From: Peteryoungia ipomoeae
Lineage (GTDB): Bacteria; Pseudomonadota; Alphaproteobacteria; Rhizobiales; Rhizobiaceae
Assembly: GCF_004912165.1 (NCBI RefSeq)
Contig: NZ_STGV01000005.1
Span: 248,001 to 312,000 of the forward strand
DNA: 64,000 nt
Direction of reading: 5' to 3'
The notes below the pieces were generated by a model. It was not told the origin of the DNA, searched no databases, and worked only from the letters and a program-made list of their open reading frames with translations. Within the stretch, counting starts at the first letter, position 1. Each line of letters starts with the position of its first letter. The translations under genes were made by a program, and so were the position numbers. Below, in pieces: positions 35,999 through 45,204 of this stretch.

Positions 35999-38900
35999 TT
36001 ATTCCGCAGCCACACCCATGCGCATGCGTTCCATCTCCTCAAGCGCACGGCGGTACTCGACCGGCATGACCTTGCGGAACTTCGGACGATACTCGGCCCA
36101 GCTGTCGAGGATCTGCTTGGCACGGTTCGAGCCCGTATAGTGCAGATGGTTCGAGATCAGCTGGTAAAGGCGTTCCTCGTCGTGGCGGGTCATGTCGCCG
36201 GATACGTCGACGAGACCCTTGTGCATGATGTCGCCGCCGTGATGATGCAGCTTCTCCAGCATGTCGTCCTCTTCCGGAACCGGCTCGAGTTCGACCATGG
36301 CCATGTTGCAGCGCTTGGCAAAATCGCCGCTCTCGTCGAGCACGTAAGCCACACCGCCGGACATGCCGGCCGCGAAGTTGCGGCCCGTCTCGCCGAGCAC
36401 CACGACGACACCGCCCGTCATGTATTCGCAGCCATGGTCGCCCACGCCCTCGACCACAGCGATCGCGCCGGAGTTGCGGACAGCAAACCGTTCGCCGGCC
36501 ACGCCGCGGAAGTAGCACTCGCCGGAGATCGCACCGTAAAGAACGGTGTTGCCGACAATGATCGAGTTTTCCGCAACGATGCGGGCGTTTTCCGGCGGGC
36601 GTACGAGAATACGGCCACCCGACAGGCCCTTGCCGACATAGTCATTGCCGTCGCCGACGAGATCGAAGGTGATGCCACGCGCGAGGAACGCGCCGAAAGA
36701 CTGGCCGGCGGTGCCGTTCAGCGTGACATGAACAGTATCATCCTTCAGCCCCTTGTGGCCGTAGCGCTTGGCAACTTCGCCAGACAGCATCGCACCCGCC
36801 GAGCGGTCGACGTTCTTGATGTCGACCTCGAAAACCACGGGTTGCTTGCTCTCAAGCGCCGGCATTGCCTTCTCGATCATCTTCCGATCAAGAATGTCAT
36901 CGATCGGATGCTTCTGCCGCTCGGTCCAGTAGGTCGCTTCCTTGGGCGCCTCCACCTTGTGGAAGATCTTCGAGAAATCCAGCCCCTTGGCCTTCCAGTG
37001 CGCGAGCATCTCGTCCTTTTCCAGCAGTTCGGAAGCACCGATGATCTCGTCGAGCTTGGCGACGCCGAGCGAGGCGAGAATTTCACGCACTTCTTCGGCG
37101 ACGAAGAAGAAGTAGTTGATGACGTGCTCCGGCGTACCCTTGAAGCGCTTGCGGAGCACCGGATCCTGCGTCGCGACACCAACCGGACACGTATTCAGGT
37201 GGCACTTGCGCATCATGATGCAGCCGGCCGCAATCAGCGGCGCCGTCGCAAAGCCGAACTCGTCGGCGCCGAGAAGCGCACCGATGATGACATCGCGGCC
37301 GGTCTTCAACCCGCCATCGACCTGCAGCGCAATGCGCGAACGCAGACCGTTCAGCACCAGCGTCTGTTGCGTCTCGGCAAGACCGATTTCCCATGGGCTA
37401 CCGGCATGCTTGAGCGAGGTGAGCGGCGACGCACCCGTGCCGCCGTCGAAGCCGGAGACAGTGATATGGTCGGCGCGCGCCTTGGCCACACCGGCCGCAA
37501 CCGTGCCGACGCCGACTTCCGAGACGAGCTTGACCGAGACATCGGCCTCAGGGTTGACGTTCTTCAGGTCGTAGATCAGCTGTGCCAGATCTTCGATCGA
37601 ATAGATGTCGTGATGCGGCGGCGGCGAGATGAGACCGACACCCGGGGTCGAGTGACGGGTCTTGGCAACGGTCGCATCGACCTTGTGGCCGGGCAGCTGG
37701 CCACCTTCGCCGGGCTTTGCCCCCTGCGCCACCTTGATCTGCAGCATATCGGCATTGACCAGATATTCGGTCGTCACGCCGAAGCGGCCGGAGGCGATCT
37801 GCTTGATCGCCGAACGCTCAGGGTTGGCAGAGCCATCGGGCAGCGGGTTGTAGCGATCGCTTTCCTCGCCGCCCTCGCCGGTGTTGGACTTGCCGCCGAT
37901 CTTGTTCATCGCAATCGCAAGCGTCGTATGCGCCTCGCGGGAGATCGAGCCGAAGGACATGGCGCCCGTCGAGAAGCGCTTGACGATATCGACCGCCGGC
38001 TCGACCTCGGCCAAGGAGATCGCCTTGCGTCCGAGCGCCTCTGCCGACTTGATCTTGAACAGACCGCGGATGGTGTTCATCCGGAGATTGCTGTCATTCA
38101 CCATCTCGGCGAATTCGCGGTAACGATCCTGGCTGTTGCCACGAACCGCATGCTGCAGCGAGGCGATCGAGTCCGGGCTCCAGGCGTGGTTTTCACCCCG
38201 CATGCGGTAGGCGTATTCGCCGCCGATTTCGAGCGTGTTGGCGAGAACCGGATCCTTGCCGAAGGCCGAGGTGTGGCGGGCGACGGTCTCCTCGGCGATT
38301 TCCGACAGGCCGATGCCTTCGATGGTGGTGGCCGTTCCGAAGAAATACTTGTCCACAAGTCCGGACGAGAGGCCGACGGCATCGAAGATCTGCGCGCCGC
38401 AATAGGACTGATAGGTCGAAATGCCCATCTTGGACATGACCTTGAGGATGCCCTTGCCGACCGCCTTGATGTAGCGATAGACGACCTCATCCTCGGAAAC
38501 CTCCGGCGGGAATTCGCCATGCTTGTGCATGTCCGTCAGTGTATCGAAGGCGAGGTACGGGTTGATCGCCTCGGCGCCGAAGCCGGCGAGACAGCAGAAG
38601 TGGTGCACTTCGCGCGGTTCGCCCGATTCCACGACCAGGCCGACCGAGGTGCGAAGACCCTTGCGGATCAGATGGTGGTGCACGGCAGCGGTCGCGAGCA
38701 GTGCCGGGATCGCGATGCGATCGGGGCCGATCTGGCGGTCGGAGAGCACGATAATGTTGTACCCGCCACGAACCGCAGCCTCCGCCCGCTCGCAGAGACG
38801 GTCGAGCATTTCCGGCATGCCTTCGGCACCGCGGCTGACATCATAGGTAAAGTCGAGCGTCTTGGTGTCGAAGTGATCCTCGACATGACCGATCGAACGG

Positions 38901-40717
38901 ATCTTTTCGAGATCGCCATTGGTCAGGATCGGCTGGCGCACTTCCATGCGCTTGGCCTTCGCCATGCCTTCATGATCGAGAATGTTCGGGCGCGGACCGA
39001 TGAACGAGACGAGGCTCATGACGAGCTCTTCGCGGATCGGGTCGATCGGCGGATTGGTGACCTGGGCGAAGTTCTGCTTGAAATAGGTGTAGAGCAGCTT
39101 CGACTTCTCAGACATCGCCGAGATCGGCGTGTCCGTGCCCATGGAACCGATCGCTTCCTGGCCGGTGGTTGCCATCGGCGACATCAGAAGCTTGGTGTCT
39201 TCCCGGGTGTAGCCGAAGGCCTGCTGGCGATCGAGCAGCGACACATCGCGACGCAGCGCCCGCGGTTCGACCGGCTTCAGGTCTTCGAGAATGAGCTGCG
39301 TACGGTCCAGCCATTCGCGATAGGGATGGCTGCCTGCGAGCTTCGACTTCACTTCCTCGTCGGAAATGATGCGGCCCTCTTCCATGTCGATGAGCAGCAT
39401 CTTGCCCGGCTGCAGGCGCCACTTCTTAACGATCTTCTCTTCCGGTACCGGCAGCGTCCCGGCTTCGGAGGCCAGGATGACGCGATCGTCGTCGGTGACC
39501 AGGTAACGCGCCGGACGCAGACCGTTGCGGTCGAGCGTGGCGCCGATCTGACGGCCGTCGGTGAAGCAAACGGCGGCCGGGCCATCCCAAGGCTCCATCA
39601 TCGCGGCATGATATTCGTAAAACGCCTTGCGCTCTGCCGCCATCAGCTGGTTGCCAGCCCAGGCTTCAGGGATCAGCATCATGACGGCGTGCGCAAGCGG
39701 ATAGCCGCCGCGCTGCAGGAATTCGAGTGCGTTGTCGAAGCAGGCGGTATCCGACTGCCCCTCGTAGGAAATCGGCCAGAGCTTGGAAATGTCATCACCG
39801 AAGAGCGGCGAGGAAACGGACGCCTGACGCGCAGCCATCCAGTTGACGTTGCCGCGCAGCGTGTTGATTTCGCCGTTATGGGCGACCATGCGATACGGGT
39901 GCGCGAGCTTCCAGGATGGGAAAGTATTGGTCGAGAAGCGCTGGTGCACGAGGGCGACAGCCGACTCGAAGCGCGGATCGGCGAGATCCTTGTAATAGGC
40001 GCCCACCTGATAGGCGAGGAACATGCCCTTGTAGACGATGGTCGAGGAGGACAGCGACACCGGATAGAAGCCGGTTTCCTGGCCACCATACTGGTCGTAA
40101 ATGCGGTTGGAGATGACCTTGCGCAGCAGGAACAGGCGACGCTCGAAAGCATCCTGCGTCGCGGCATCGCGGCCGGCGCCGATGAAGACCTGGATCTGGC
40201 GCGGCTCGGTGGCGGCGATCTCCGGTGCCTTCGACAGCGAGGAATTGTCGACCGGCACATCGCGGTAGCCGATCAGATGCTGGCCTTCGGCGGAACAGAC
40301 TTCCGCAATGACCTTCTTGAAATGGGTGATCTGCTCTTCATCCTGCGGGAAGAAGAAGTGGCCGACGGCATATTCGCCAGCCTTCGGCAGGGTGATACCC
40401 TGGGCTGCCATTTCCTCGCGGAAGAAGCGGTCCGGGATCTGCACCAGAATGCCGGCACCATCGCCCATCAGGGGATCGGCGCCGACGGCGCCGCGATGGG
40501 TCAGGTTTTCCAGAATGAACAAGCCGTCCTTGACGATCTGATGCGACTTCTGACCCTTCATATGGGCGATGAAGCCGACGCCGCACGCATCGTGCTCGTT
40601 CTTCGGATCATAGAGACCCTGCTTCGGAGGCAGGCCCGCGCGCGCAATCGCCGGTGTGGCGATCGCTTCCGCCTGTGCGGACCGCATGACCTTCTCGGAT
40701 GACGTCATCTTCGTCAT
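35999..40717 (-). CDS. gltB: Glutamate synthase (NADPH) large subunit
   Basis: This 1572-residue subunit converts glutamine and 2-oxoglutarate to two glutamates. A short propeptide precedes the Ntn nucleophile Cys45 ([13 protein letters not shown]). The class-II glutaminase domain occupies ~45-430. The central and FMN-binding domains follow, with the FMN segment [15 protein letters not shown] and a 3Fe-4S-type cysteine stretch [17 protein letters not shown]. The beta-helix GXGXG region closes the protein ([18 protein letters not shown]). ATG 40717 has GGAGG 8 bp upstream. A large inverted repeat lies ~130-170 bp upstream of the start. Confidence 0.97.
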   Translation of the reverse strand: MTKMTSSEKVMRSAQAEAIATPAIARAGLPPKQGLYDPKNEHDACGVGFIAHMKGQKSHQIVKDGLFILENLTHRGAVGADPLMGDGAGILVQIPDRFFREEMAAQGITLPKAGEYAVGHFFFPQDEEQITHFKKVIAEVCSAEGQHLIGYRDVPVDNSSLSKAPEIAATEPRQIQVFIGAGRDAATQDAFERRLFLLRKVISNRIYDQYGGQETGFYPVSLSSSTIVYKGMFLAYQVGAYYKDLADPRFESAVALVHQRFSTNTFPSWKLAHPYRMVAHNGEINTLRGNVNWMAARQASVSSPLFGDDISKLWPISYEGQSDTACFDNALEFLQRGGYPLAHAVMMLIPEAWAGNQLMAAERKAFYEYHAAMMEPWDGPAAVCFTDGRQIGATLDRNGLRPARYLVTDDDRVILASEAGTLPVPEEKIVKKWRLQPGKMLLIDMEEGRIISDEEVKSKLAGSHPYREWLDRTQLILEDLKPVEPRALRRDVSLLDRQQAFGYTREDTKLLMSPMATTGQEAIGSMGTDTPISAMSEKSKLLYTYFKQNFAQVTNPPIDPIREELVMSLVSFIGPRPNILDHEGMAKAKRMEVRQPILTNGDLEKIRSIGHVEDHFDTKTLDFTYDVSRGAEGMPEMLDRLCERAEAAVRGGYNIIVLSDRQIGPDRIAIPALLATAAVHHHLIRKGLRTSVGLVVESGEPREVHHFCCLAGFGAEAINPYLAFDTLTDMHKHGEFPPEVSEDEVVYRYIKAVGKGILKVMSKMGISTYQSYCGAQIFDAVGLSSGLVDKYFFGTATTIEGIGLSEIAEETVARHTSAFGKDPVLANTLEIGGEYAYRMRGENHAWSPDSIASLQHAVRGNSQDRYREFAEMVNDSNLRMNTIRGLFKIKSAEALGRKAISLAEVEPAVDIVKRFSTGAMSFGSISREAHTTLAIAMNKIGGKSNTGEGGEESDRYNPLPDGSANPERSAIKQIASGRFGVTTEYLVNADMLQIKVAQGAKPGEGGQLPGHKVDATVAKTRHSTPGVGLISPPPHHDIYSIEDLAQLIYDLKNVNPEADVSVKLVSEVGVGTVAAGVAKARADHITVSGFDGGTGASPLTSLKHAGSPWEIGLAETQQTLVLNGLRSRIALQVDGGLKTGRDVIIGALLGADEFGFATAPLIAAGCIMMRKCHLNTCPVGVATQDPVLRKRFKGTPEHVINYFFFVAEEVREILASLGVAKLDEIIGASELLEKDEMLAHWKAKGLDFSKIFHKVEAPKEATYWTERQKHPIDDILDRKMIEKAMPALESKQPVVFEVDIKNVDRSAGAMLSGEVAKRYGHKGLKDDTVHVTLNGTAGQSFGAFLARGITFDLVGDGNDYVGKGLSGGRILVRPPENARIVAENSIIVGNTVLYGAISGECYFRGVAGERFAVRNSGAIAVVEGVGDHGCEYMTGGVVVVLGETGRNFAAGMSGGVAYVLDESGDFAKRCNMAMVELEPVPEEDDMLEKLHHHGGDIMHKGLVDVSGDMTRHDEERLYQLISNHLHYTGSNRAKQILDSWAEYRPKFRKVMPVEYRRALEEMERMRMGVAAE

Positions 40718-40848
40718 TGCCTTTTCCTCCGTCGAAACCGGGCTTGACCGGTGCGTTGAACAGATCCGACGCGAAGGCGCGCCGAAACCAGAGACTGATC
40801 CTTTCTGCGGATCATGCCACTGTCTGATGGCGCGCGAAACTCACCTCG

Positions 40849-40887
40849 CTCGAAAAATTAAGTCAGTTATTCTGACCTAATTTCGAG
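40849..40887. promoter_or_regulatory. Inverted repeat upstream of gltB
   Basis: Two arms, CTCGAAAAATTAAGTCAG and CTGACCTAATTTCGAG, are near-perfect inverted repeats around a TTATT centre. The element lies in the 407-bp intergenic region between gltB and the threonine aldolase gene, about 130 bp upstream of the gltB start. It could bind a dimeric regulator or form a hairpin. The rest of that region (40718-41124) holds no gene that I can support. Confidence 0.5.
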
Positions 40888-41124
40888 AAATCCTATGACA
40901 GAAAGTAAATCCTCATGCAAGGGTGAGCCTCGAAAATTAACGGGCCGAGCGACGCTTCCTTGCGGCCCGCACTCCGCGCAGGAAATTTCCTGTCTCAAAC
41001 CCGGTCATTTCGAGCGCCTTATTGCGGACTGGGCTCTCAAGCGATCAGACCAAACCGAAACCATTGAAGCGGGCGCGGAAATGCCTAAGCTCCCGGCATC
41101 CTCCCCTATTAGGAATAGCAACCC

Positions 41125-42171
41125 ATGTTTTTCGCATCCGACAACTGGTCCGGCGCCCATCCCAAGATCGCCGAAAGCCTGACCCGTTTTGCTTCCGGCT
41201 TCGCCGCCGCCTATGGCACCAGCGACCACGACAAGCTGATCGAGGCCAAGTTCAACGACATGTTCGAGCGCGAGGTGGCAGTCTTCTTCGTGGCGACCGG
41301 CACGGCAGCCAATTCGCTGGCGCTGGCGAGCGTGGCAAAGGCCGGCGGCGTGACCTTCTGCCATTCCGATGCGCATGTGAATTCCGACGAGGGCGGCGCG
41401 CCAGAATTCCTCACCGGCTCCACGCGACTCTTCCCGGTCGAGGGCGATAACGGCAAGATCAACCCGGAGGCGCTCGATATCGCGGTATCCCGCTTTGATG
41501 TGCCTTCGGTTCACCATGGCCGCCCCATGGCCATCACAGTGACGCAGGCAACGGAAGCCGGCACCATCTACTCCCTGGACGAGCTGGACGCGATCGCGGC
41601 GATCGCCAAGAACAAGAACCTGCCGCTGCATATGGATGGCGCACGCTTCGCCAACGCGCTTGTTGGGCTTGGCGCAAGCCCGGCGGAGATGACCTGGAAG
41701 CGCGGCGTCGACATCCTGTCCTTCGGCGGTACGAAAAATGGATGCTGGTGCGCCGAAGCGATCATCTTCTTCAAGCCTGAGATGGCCGAGGAAATGCCCT
41801 ATATCCGCAAACGTTCTGCCCAGCTCTTCTCCAAAACCCGCTTCATTTCCGCCCAGCTGGAAGCCTATCTGGAGGGGGATCTCTGGCTGGACCTCGCAGC
41901 CCACTCAAACGACATGGCAAGCCGCCTGCGGGCGGGGCTGACGGAAAAGAACAGCACGCGCCTTGCCTGGGACACCCAGGCCAACGAAGTCTTCGCCGTC
42001 ATCGACCGCCAGGCGGCGGAGCGCGCGCGGGAACAAGGCGCCACCTTTTACGACTGGCTGCCGCCCCGTGAAATGCCGCACCTCCTCAACGAAAACGAAA
42101 CCTTGATCCGCCTGGTTACCAGCTTTGCGACCACCAGCGACGAAGTCGATCAGTTCCTGAAAGTCGTCTGA
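41125..42171 (+). CDS. ltaE: Low-specificity threonine aldolase
   Basis: This 348-residue fold-type I PLP enzyme belongs to the threonine aldolase family, splitting L-threonine or allo-threonine to glycine and acetaldehyde. Visible motifs are FFVATGTAANSLALAS, CHSDAHVNSDEGGAPEF, LHMDGARFANALVGLG and the PLP-lysine stretch LSFGGTKNGCWCAEAI. Full length for the family. It is divergent from gltB, separated by 407 bp. It converges on hsp20 with a terminator between them. Beta-eliminating lyase activity is an alternative. Confidence 0.9.
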   Translation: MFFASDNWSGAHPKIAESLTRFASGFAAAYGTSDHDKLIEAKFNDMFEREVAVFFVATGTAANSLALASVAKAGGVTFCHSDAHVNSDEGGAPEFLTGSTRLFPVEGDNGKINPEALDIAVSRFDVPSVHHGRPMAITVTQATEAGTIYSLDELDAIAAIAKNKNLPLHMDGARFANALVGLGASPAEMTWKRGVDILSFGGTKNGCWCAEAIIFFKPEMAEEMPYIRKRSAQLFSKTRFISAQLEAYLEGDLWLDLAAHSNDMASRLRAGLTEKNSTRLAWDTQANEVFAVIDRQAAERAREQGATFYDWLPPREMPHLLNENETLIRLVTSFATTSDEVDQFLKVV

Positions 42172-42202
42172 GAGAGCATACCGCGTCCGCTGGGCCGGAA
42201 AC

Positions 42203-42233
42203 GAAAAAGGCGGAGGTTGGACCCCTCCGCCTT
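42203..42233 (-). terminator. Terminator of hsp20 (minus strand)
   Basis: A 10-bp stem AAGGCGGAGG/CCTCCGCCTT with a 7-base loop, followed on the minus strand by TTTTTCG. It lies between convergent genes and may serve both. Confidence 0.8.
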
Positions 42234-42257
42234 GCAGCTTGAAGCTTTGCGCAGCCG

Positions 42258-42728
42258 TCAGACGACATGCGCCTCAATCGCCTTCGGGGCCGTGCCCGCA
42301 GGCTCGGCGGCAATGGCGATGCGACGGGGCTTCATGGCTTCGGGAATGTTGCGCAGAAGGTCGATGTGCAACAGGCCGTTCTTCAGCGAGGCGGCAGTGA
42401 CTTCGACATGGTCGGCAAGCTGGAAGCGGCGCTCGAAAGCGCGCTTGGCAATGCCGCGATAGAGAAACTCGGTCTGCTCGACCTTGTCATCCTCGACCTT
42501 TTCGCCTTTCACGGTCAATACATGGGCATGGGCTTCGATGGAAAGCTCACTTTCATCGAAGCCGGCAACCGCCATGGTGATGCGGTACAGGTTCTCGCCC
42601 GTGCGCTCGATGTTGTAAGGGGGATAGCTCTGGGCCTGTTCGGGCTGACCAAGACTGTCCAGCATGGTGAACAGGCGGTCGAAGCCGACGGTGGAACGGT
42701 AGAGCGGGGAAAAATCGACGTGGCGCAT
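42258..42728 (-). CDS. hsp20: Small heat-shock protein, Hsp20/IbpA-like
   Basis: This 156-residue alpha-crystallin-type chaperone holds unfolded proteins during heat stress. The N-terminus MRHVDFSPLYRSTVGFDRLF and YPPYNIERTGENLYRITM are typical of IbpA-type rhizobial Hsps, and the crystallin domain ends in KNGLLHIDLLRNIPEAMKPR (I-x-I-like). The ATG at 42728 has AGGAGG 7 bp upstream. That ribosome-binding site is buried in a ROSE-like hairpin, with an RpoH-type promoter about 100 bp upstream, so heat control is expected at both levels. Confidence 0.95.
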   Translation of the reverse strand: MRHVDFSPLYRSTVGFDRLFTMLDSLGQPEQAQSYPPYNIERTGENLYRITMAVAGFDESELSIEAHAHVLTVKGEKVEDDKVEQTEFLYRGIAKRAFERRFQLADHVEVTAASLKNGLLHIDLLRNIPEAMKPRRIAIAAEPAGTAPKAIEAHVV

Positions 42729-42828
42729 GGATGTCCTCCTGAGAAGCGACGTTGGCATATCCGACCGCCCGGCATCCCTTTCTGGCAATGCACAGTGCGG
42801 CTCTGACGGACCCTTCCGGCATCCGTGA
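42729..42828 (-). promoter_or_regulatory. ROSE-type RNA thermometer in the hsp20 leader
   Basis: On the minus strand the last leader hairpin (42733-42750) pairs GTCGCTTC with GGAGGAC, burying the ribosome-binding site. The anti-SD arm contains TCGCT, fitting the ROSE motif U(U/C)GCU, with its G left as a bulge opposite the SD. Upstream GC-rich segments could form the accessory hairpins of ROSE elements. The leader from the predicted start (~42827) to the ATG is about 100 bases, the usual ROSE length. Confidence 0.8.
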
Positions 42829-42833
42829 ACCCG

Positions 42834-42862
42834 ATGTGGGAAAGCGCATCGAAGAATTCAAG
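42834..42862 (-). promoter_or_regulatory. RpoH-type heat-shock promoter of hsp20
   Basis: On the minus strand, CTTGAA (42862-42857) is followed after 17 bases by CCACAT (42839-42834). This fits the alphaproteobacterial RpoH pattern (CTTGAA, 17-18 bp, CCNTAT-like). Its predicted start fits the ROSE leader length. The rest of 42863-43095 shows no gene that I can support. Confidence 0.7.
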
Positions 42863-43095
42863 AACAGGGATGAGCCGCAGACAAAACGGCGATGAACTCC
42901 ACGTGAACGAGAGCTTCAGTTGCCGTTCAAGTCGCGGATGGGAAAACACGCCATCGGTTTTCTTCAACCGGACTGCCGGGGTCGGTCCCCTCCCCTCCGG
43001 CCTATCATTCGCCGGGACCGCATCCGAGGATGGGTTCCGGCGCTTTTTCTTTGACCTTTCCGGGCCTGCGCCCTATCCCGTCTGCGAGACAGGCA

Positions 43096-44091
43096 ATGTC
43101 AGGCACAGGCACGATCCAGATGGCAGACGAGACCCAAGACGGCGTTCTTCATTCCACCGCAGACAACCCGGCACCCGGAAATTCGTTCACCGGTTTTTTT
43201 GAAGGTGTCGGTGGCGTAAGGCTTCGCTACGCCGTCTTTCGCTCCGATGTATCGCTCGCCAAAGGCACCGTGGTGCTCTTGCACGGCCGCAACGAATTCA
43301 TCGAAAAATACTATGAGACGATCAACGAGCTGACGGCTCAGGGCCTGTGGGTCGCAACTTTTGACTATCGCGGCCAGGGCGGCTCCGAACGCCTTCTCAC
43401 CAAGCATCCGCGCAAGGGGCATGTCGGTCGTTTCGATCATTATGTCCGGGATCTCGAACTCTTTCTGGAGCGGGTGGTTCTGCCGGACACACGGCTGCCA
43501 TTCTACATGCTGGCGCATTCAACCGGCGGCCTGATTGCGCTGAAAGCTGCCCCACGCCTTGCCAACCGGATTGAACGCATGGTGCTGACGGCCCCCTTTG
43601 TCGGCCTGGGTCCGCAGCGGATTTCCATCGACAACCTGAAGCGGCTTACGCGCCTGATGAGCTGGACGGGCTTCGGCGCGCGCTGCCTCACCGAAGACGA
43701 AGGCGAGCGGCCATTTGAGGGCAACGCCTTGACGACAGACCCCAAGCGGTATCAGCGCAATCAGAAACTGATGCGCGATTACCGGCAACTGACCGTCGGA
43801 CCGCCGACCGCCCGATGGCTGCATGAAGCCTTCAAGACGATGGAAGAGGTACGCGATCCCCGTCACCTGGCCTCGATTGCCGTTCCGACCGTCATCGTCG
43901 CACCCGGCAACGACCCGATCGTGCCCTACGGCTTCCAGGAAAGCCTTGCGCAATATTTCCGGGCGGCACAGCTCGTGCCCGTGCCGGGCGCCCGCCACGA
44001 GATCCTGCAGGAAGCGGATCGCTACCGAAACCAGGCCATTGCCGCGTTCAAGGCCTTCATTCCAGGCGGCGATCCGGAAGGTGACGCATAG
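43096..44091 (+). CDS. Lysophospholipase-like alpha/beta hydrolase
   Basis: An alpha/beta hydrolase of the monoglyceride lipase / lysophospholipase (PldB-like) group, 331 residues from the ATG at 43096. Motifs are VVLLHGRNEFIEKYYE, TFDYRGQGGSER, the nucleophile elbow LAHSTGG (Ser), the Asp in APGNDPIVP and the His in GARHEIL, so the triad is complete. No transmembrane segment is evident. Starts at 43030 and 43120 are also in frame; none has a strong ribosome-binding site, so the N-terminus is uncertain. The substrate is probably a lysophospholipid or monoacylglycerol. Confidence 0.85.
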   Translation: MSGTGTIQMADETQDGVLHSTADNPAPGNSFTGFFEGVGGVRLRYAVFRSDVSLAKGTVVLLHGRNEFIEKYYETINELTAQGLWVATFDYRGQGGSERLLTKHPRKGHVGRFDHYVRDLELFLERVVLPDTRLPFYMLAHSTGGLIALKAAPRLANRIERMVLTAPFVGLGPQRISIDNLKRLTRLMSWTGFGARCLTEDEGERPFEGNALTTDPKRYQRNQKLMRDYRQLTVGPPTARWLHEAFKTMEEVRDPRHLASIAVPTVIVAPGNDPIVPYGFQESLAQYFRAAQLVPVPGARHEILQEADRYRNQAIAAFKAFIPGGDPEGDA

Positions 44092-44104
44092 TCACCTCCC
44101 TGCC

Positions 44105-44881
44105 TTAACGCTGACGCAGCATGTCCATCGCCTCGGCATGCACCTCGCGTGAGCCAGCGGCGATGATCGATCCGCCGGCTTCCGGCCTCCCGCCGTCCCA
44201 GGTGGTGATGATCCCGCCTGCCTGTTCGATGATCGGGATCAGCGCACCCACATCATAGGGCTTGAGCACCGTTTCGATGACCATATCGACATGGCCCGCC
44301 GCCAGCAGGCAGTAGGCATAACAATCCACACCGTAGCGGAAGAGCTTCACCCTCTCCTGCACGGCAGCGAAACGCTCGACTTCCCAGCCCTGGAAGAGAT
44401 GCGGCGAGGTGGTGAAGAGGATCGCATTCTCCAGCCCGCAGCAATCGCGCACCTTGATCTCTCGCTCGCCGTCGGGACCGAAATACCAGCTGCGCTCACC
44501 ATCAGCAAAATAGCGTTCGCCGGTAAACGGCTGTTCCATCAAGCCCATGACCGAGCGACCGCGCTCCTGAAAGCCGATCAGCGTGCCCCAGACCGGCACG
44601 CCGGAGATGAAGGCACGCGTGCCGTCGATCGGATCGATCACCCAGACCTCATCGCTGTCGATGCGGATATTCTCGTGCTCCTCGCCGAAAATGCCGTGCT
44701 CGGGAAAGCGCGCTTCGATCAGCGTTCGGATCGCGGCCTCCGCCGCCTGATCGCCTTCGGTCACCGGATCGAAACCGCCCGCATCCTTGTTGACGACAGA
44801 CAGACCCGAGCGAAAGCGCGGCAGCGTTTCGGCCTTCGCAGCATCGGCAAGGGAGAAGAAGAAGTCGCGGTCTGGGCGCAT
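44105..44881 (-). CDS. hisN: Inositol-monophosphatase-family enzyme, probable histidinol-phosphatase
   Basis: A 258-residue Mg2+-dependent phosphatase of the inositol monophosphatase family. Metal-site motifs are PVTEGDQAAEAAIR, IFGEEHENI, WVIDPIDGTRAFISG and the late PYDVGALIPIIEQAGG. Rhizobial members of this subgroup are usually annotated HisN, dephosphorylating histidinol-phosphate. Inositol-1-phosphate or another sugar phosphate remains possible. The ATG at 44881 is preferred because the longer frame has no family similarity. It lies upstream of, and opposite to, the MmgR-like sRNA. Confidence 0.87.
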   Translation of the reverse strand: MRPDRDFFFSLADAAKAETLPRFRSGLSVVNKDAGGFDPVTEGDQAAEAAIRTLIEARFPEHGIFGEEHENIRIDSDEVWVIDPIDGTRAFISGVPVWGTLIGFQERGRSVMGLMEQPFTGERYFADGERSWYFGPDGEREIKVRDCCGLENAILFTTSPHLFQGWEVERFAAVQERVKLFRYGVDCYAYCLLAAGHVDMVIETVLKPYDVGALIPIIEQAGGIITTWDGGRPEAGGSIIAAGSREVHAEAMDMLRQR

Positions 44882-45025
44882 GGATCGATCCAATCTTGTA
44901 AAGACAATTCCTCTTAGCTTCCTGACGCCGGAAAGCAAACGGGACAATCGAATTCCCGGCAGGAGCGGCTGCAAAACGAGCTGATTGCACATTTTTTCAT
45001 CGCGCTTAATTTATGAACAAATGGC

Positions 45026-45055
45026 TTGACAATGGTGCGCTGCAACATGTAGGTT
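45026..45055 (+). promoter_or_regulatory. Sigma-70-type promoter of the MmgR-like sRNA
   Basis: TTGACA at 45026-45031 (within CTTGACA) and TAGGTT at 45050-45055, separated by 18 bases. The predicted start is near 45061-45062. Confidence 0.6.
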
Positions 45056-45060
45056 TCATC

Positions 45061-45137
45061 TACAGTCTCTGACTGTAAATACCCTCCTTGGGTGTTTCCT
45101 CCCTAGACTTGACCCCGCCACCCGCGGGGTTTTTTTT
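45061..45137 (+). ncRNA. mmgR: MmgR-like trans-acting small RNA (alpha-r8 family)
   Basis: A predicted ~77-base RNA starts after the sigma-70 promoter. It has a first stem-loop region (ACAGTC/GACTGT, then ACCC/GGGT) and a single-stranded TTTCCTCCCT at 45095-45104. An intrinsic terminator follows (CCCCGC/GCGGGG then eight T). From memory, the S. meliloti sRNA MmgR (alpha-r8 family, about 77 bases) has the same layout and carries UUUCCUCCCU between its hairpins; it limits polyhydroxybutyrate accumulation. The rest of 44882-45204 holds nothing else that I can support. Confidence 0.8.
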
Positions 45138-45204
45138 GGCCAAACGGCAGCGACGCGCCGGCCACGAGGGACGGCGCCAAAGATGCGCGGGTGATCGTTT
45201 GAAT

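Noticed and set aside
36140..40702. 1520-codon open frame antisense to gltB
   Set aside because: A shadow frame from GC-rich third positions. gltB on the other strand has clear family motifs throughout, and the antisense translation has none.
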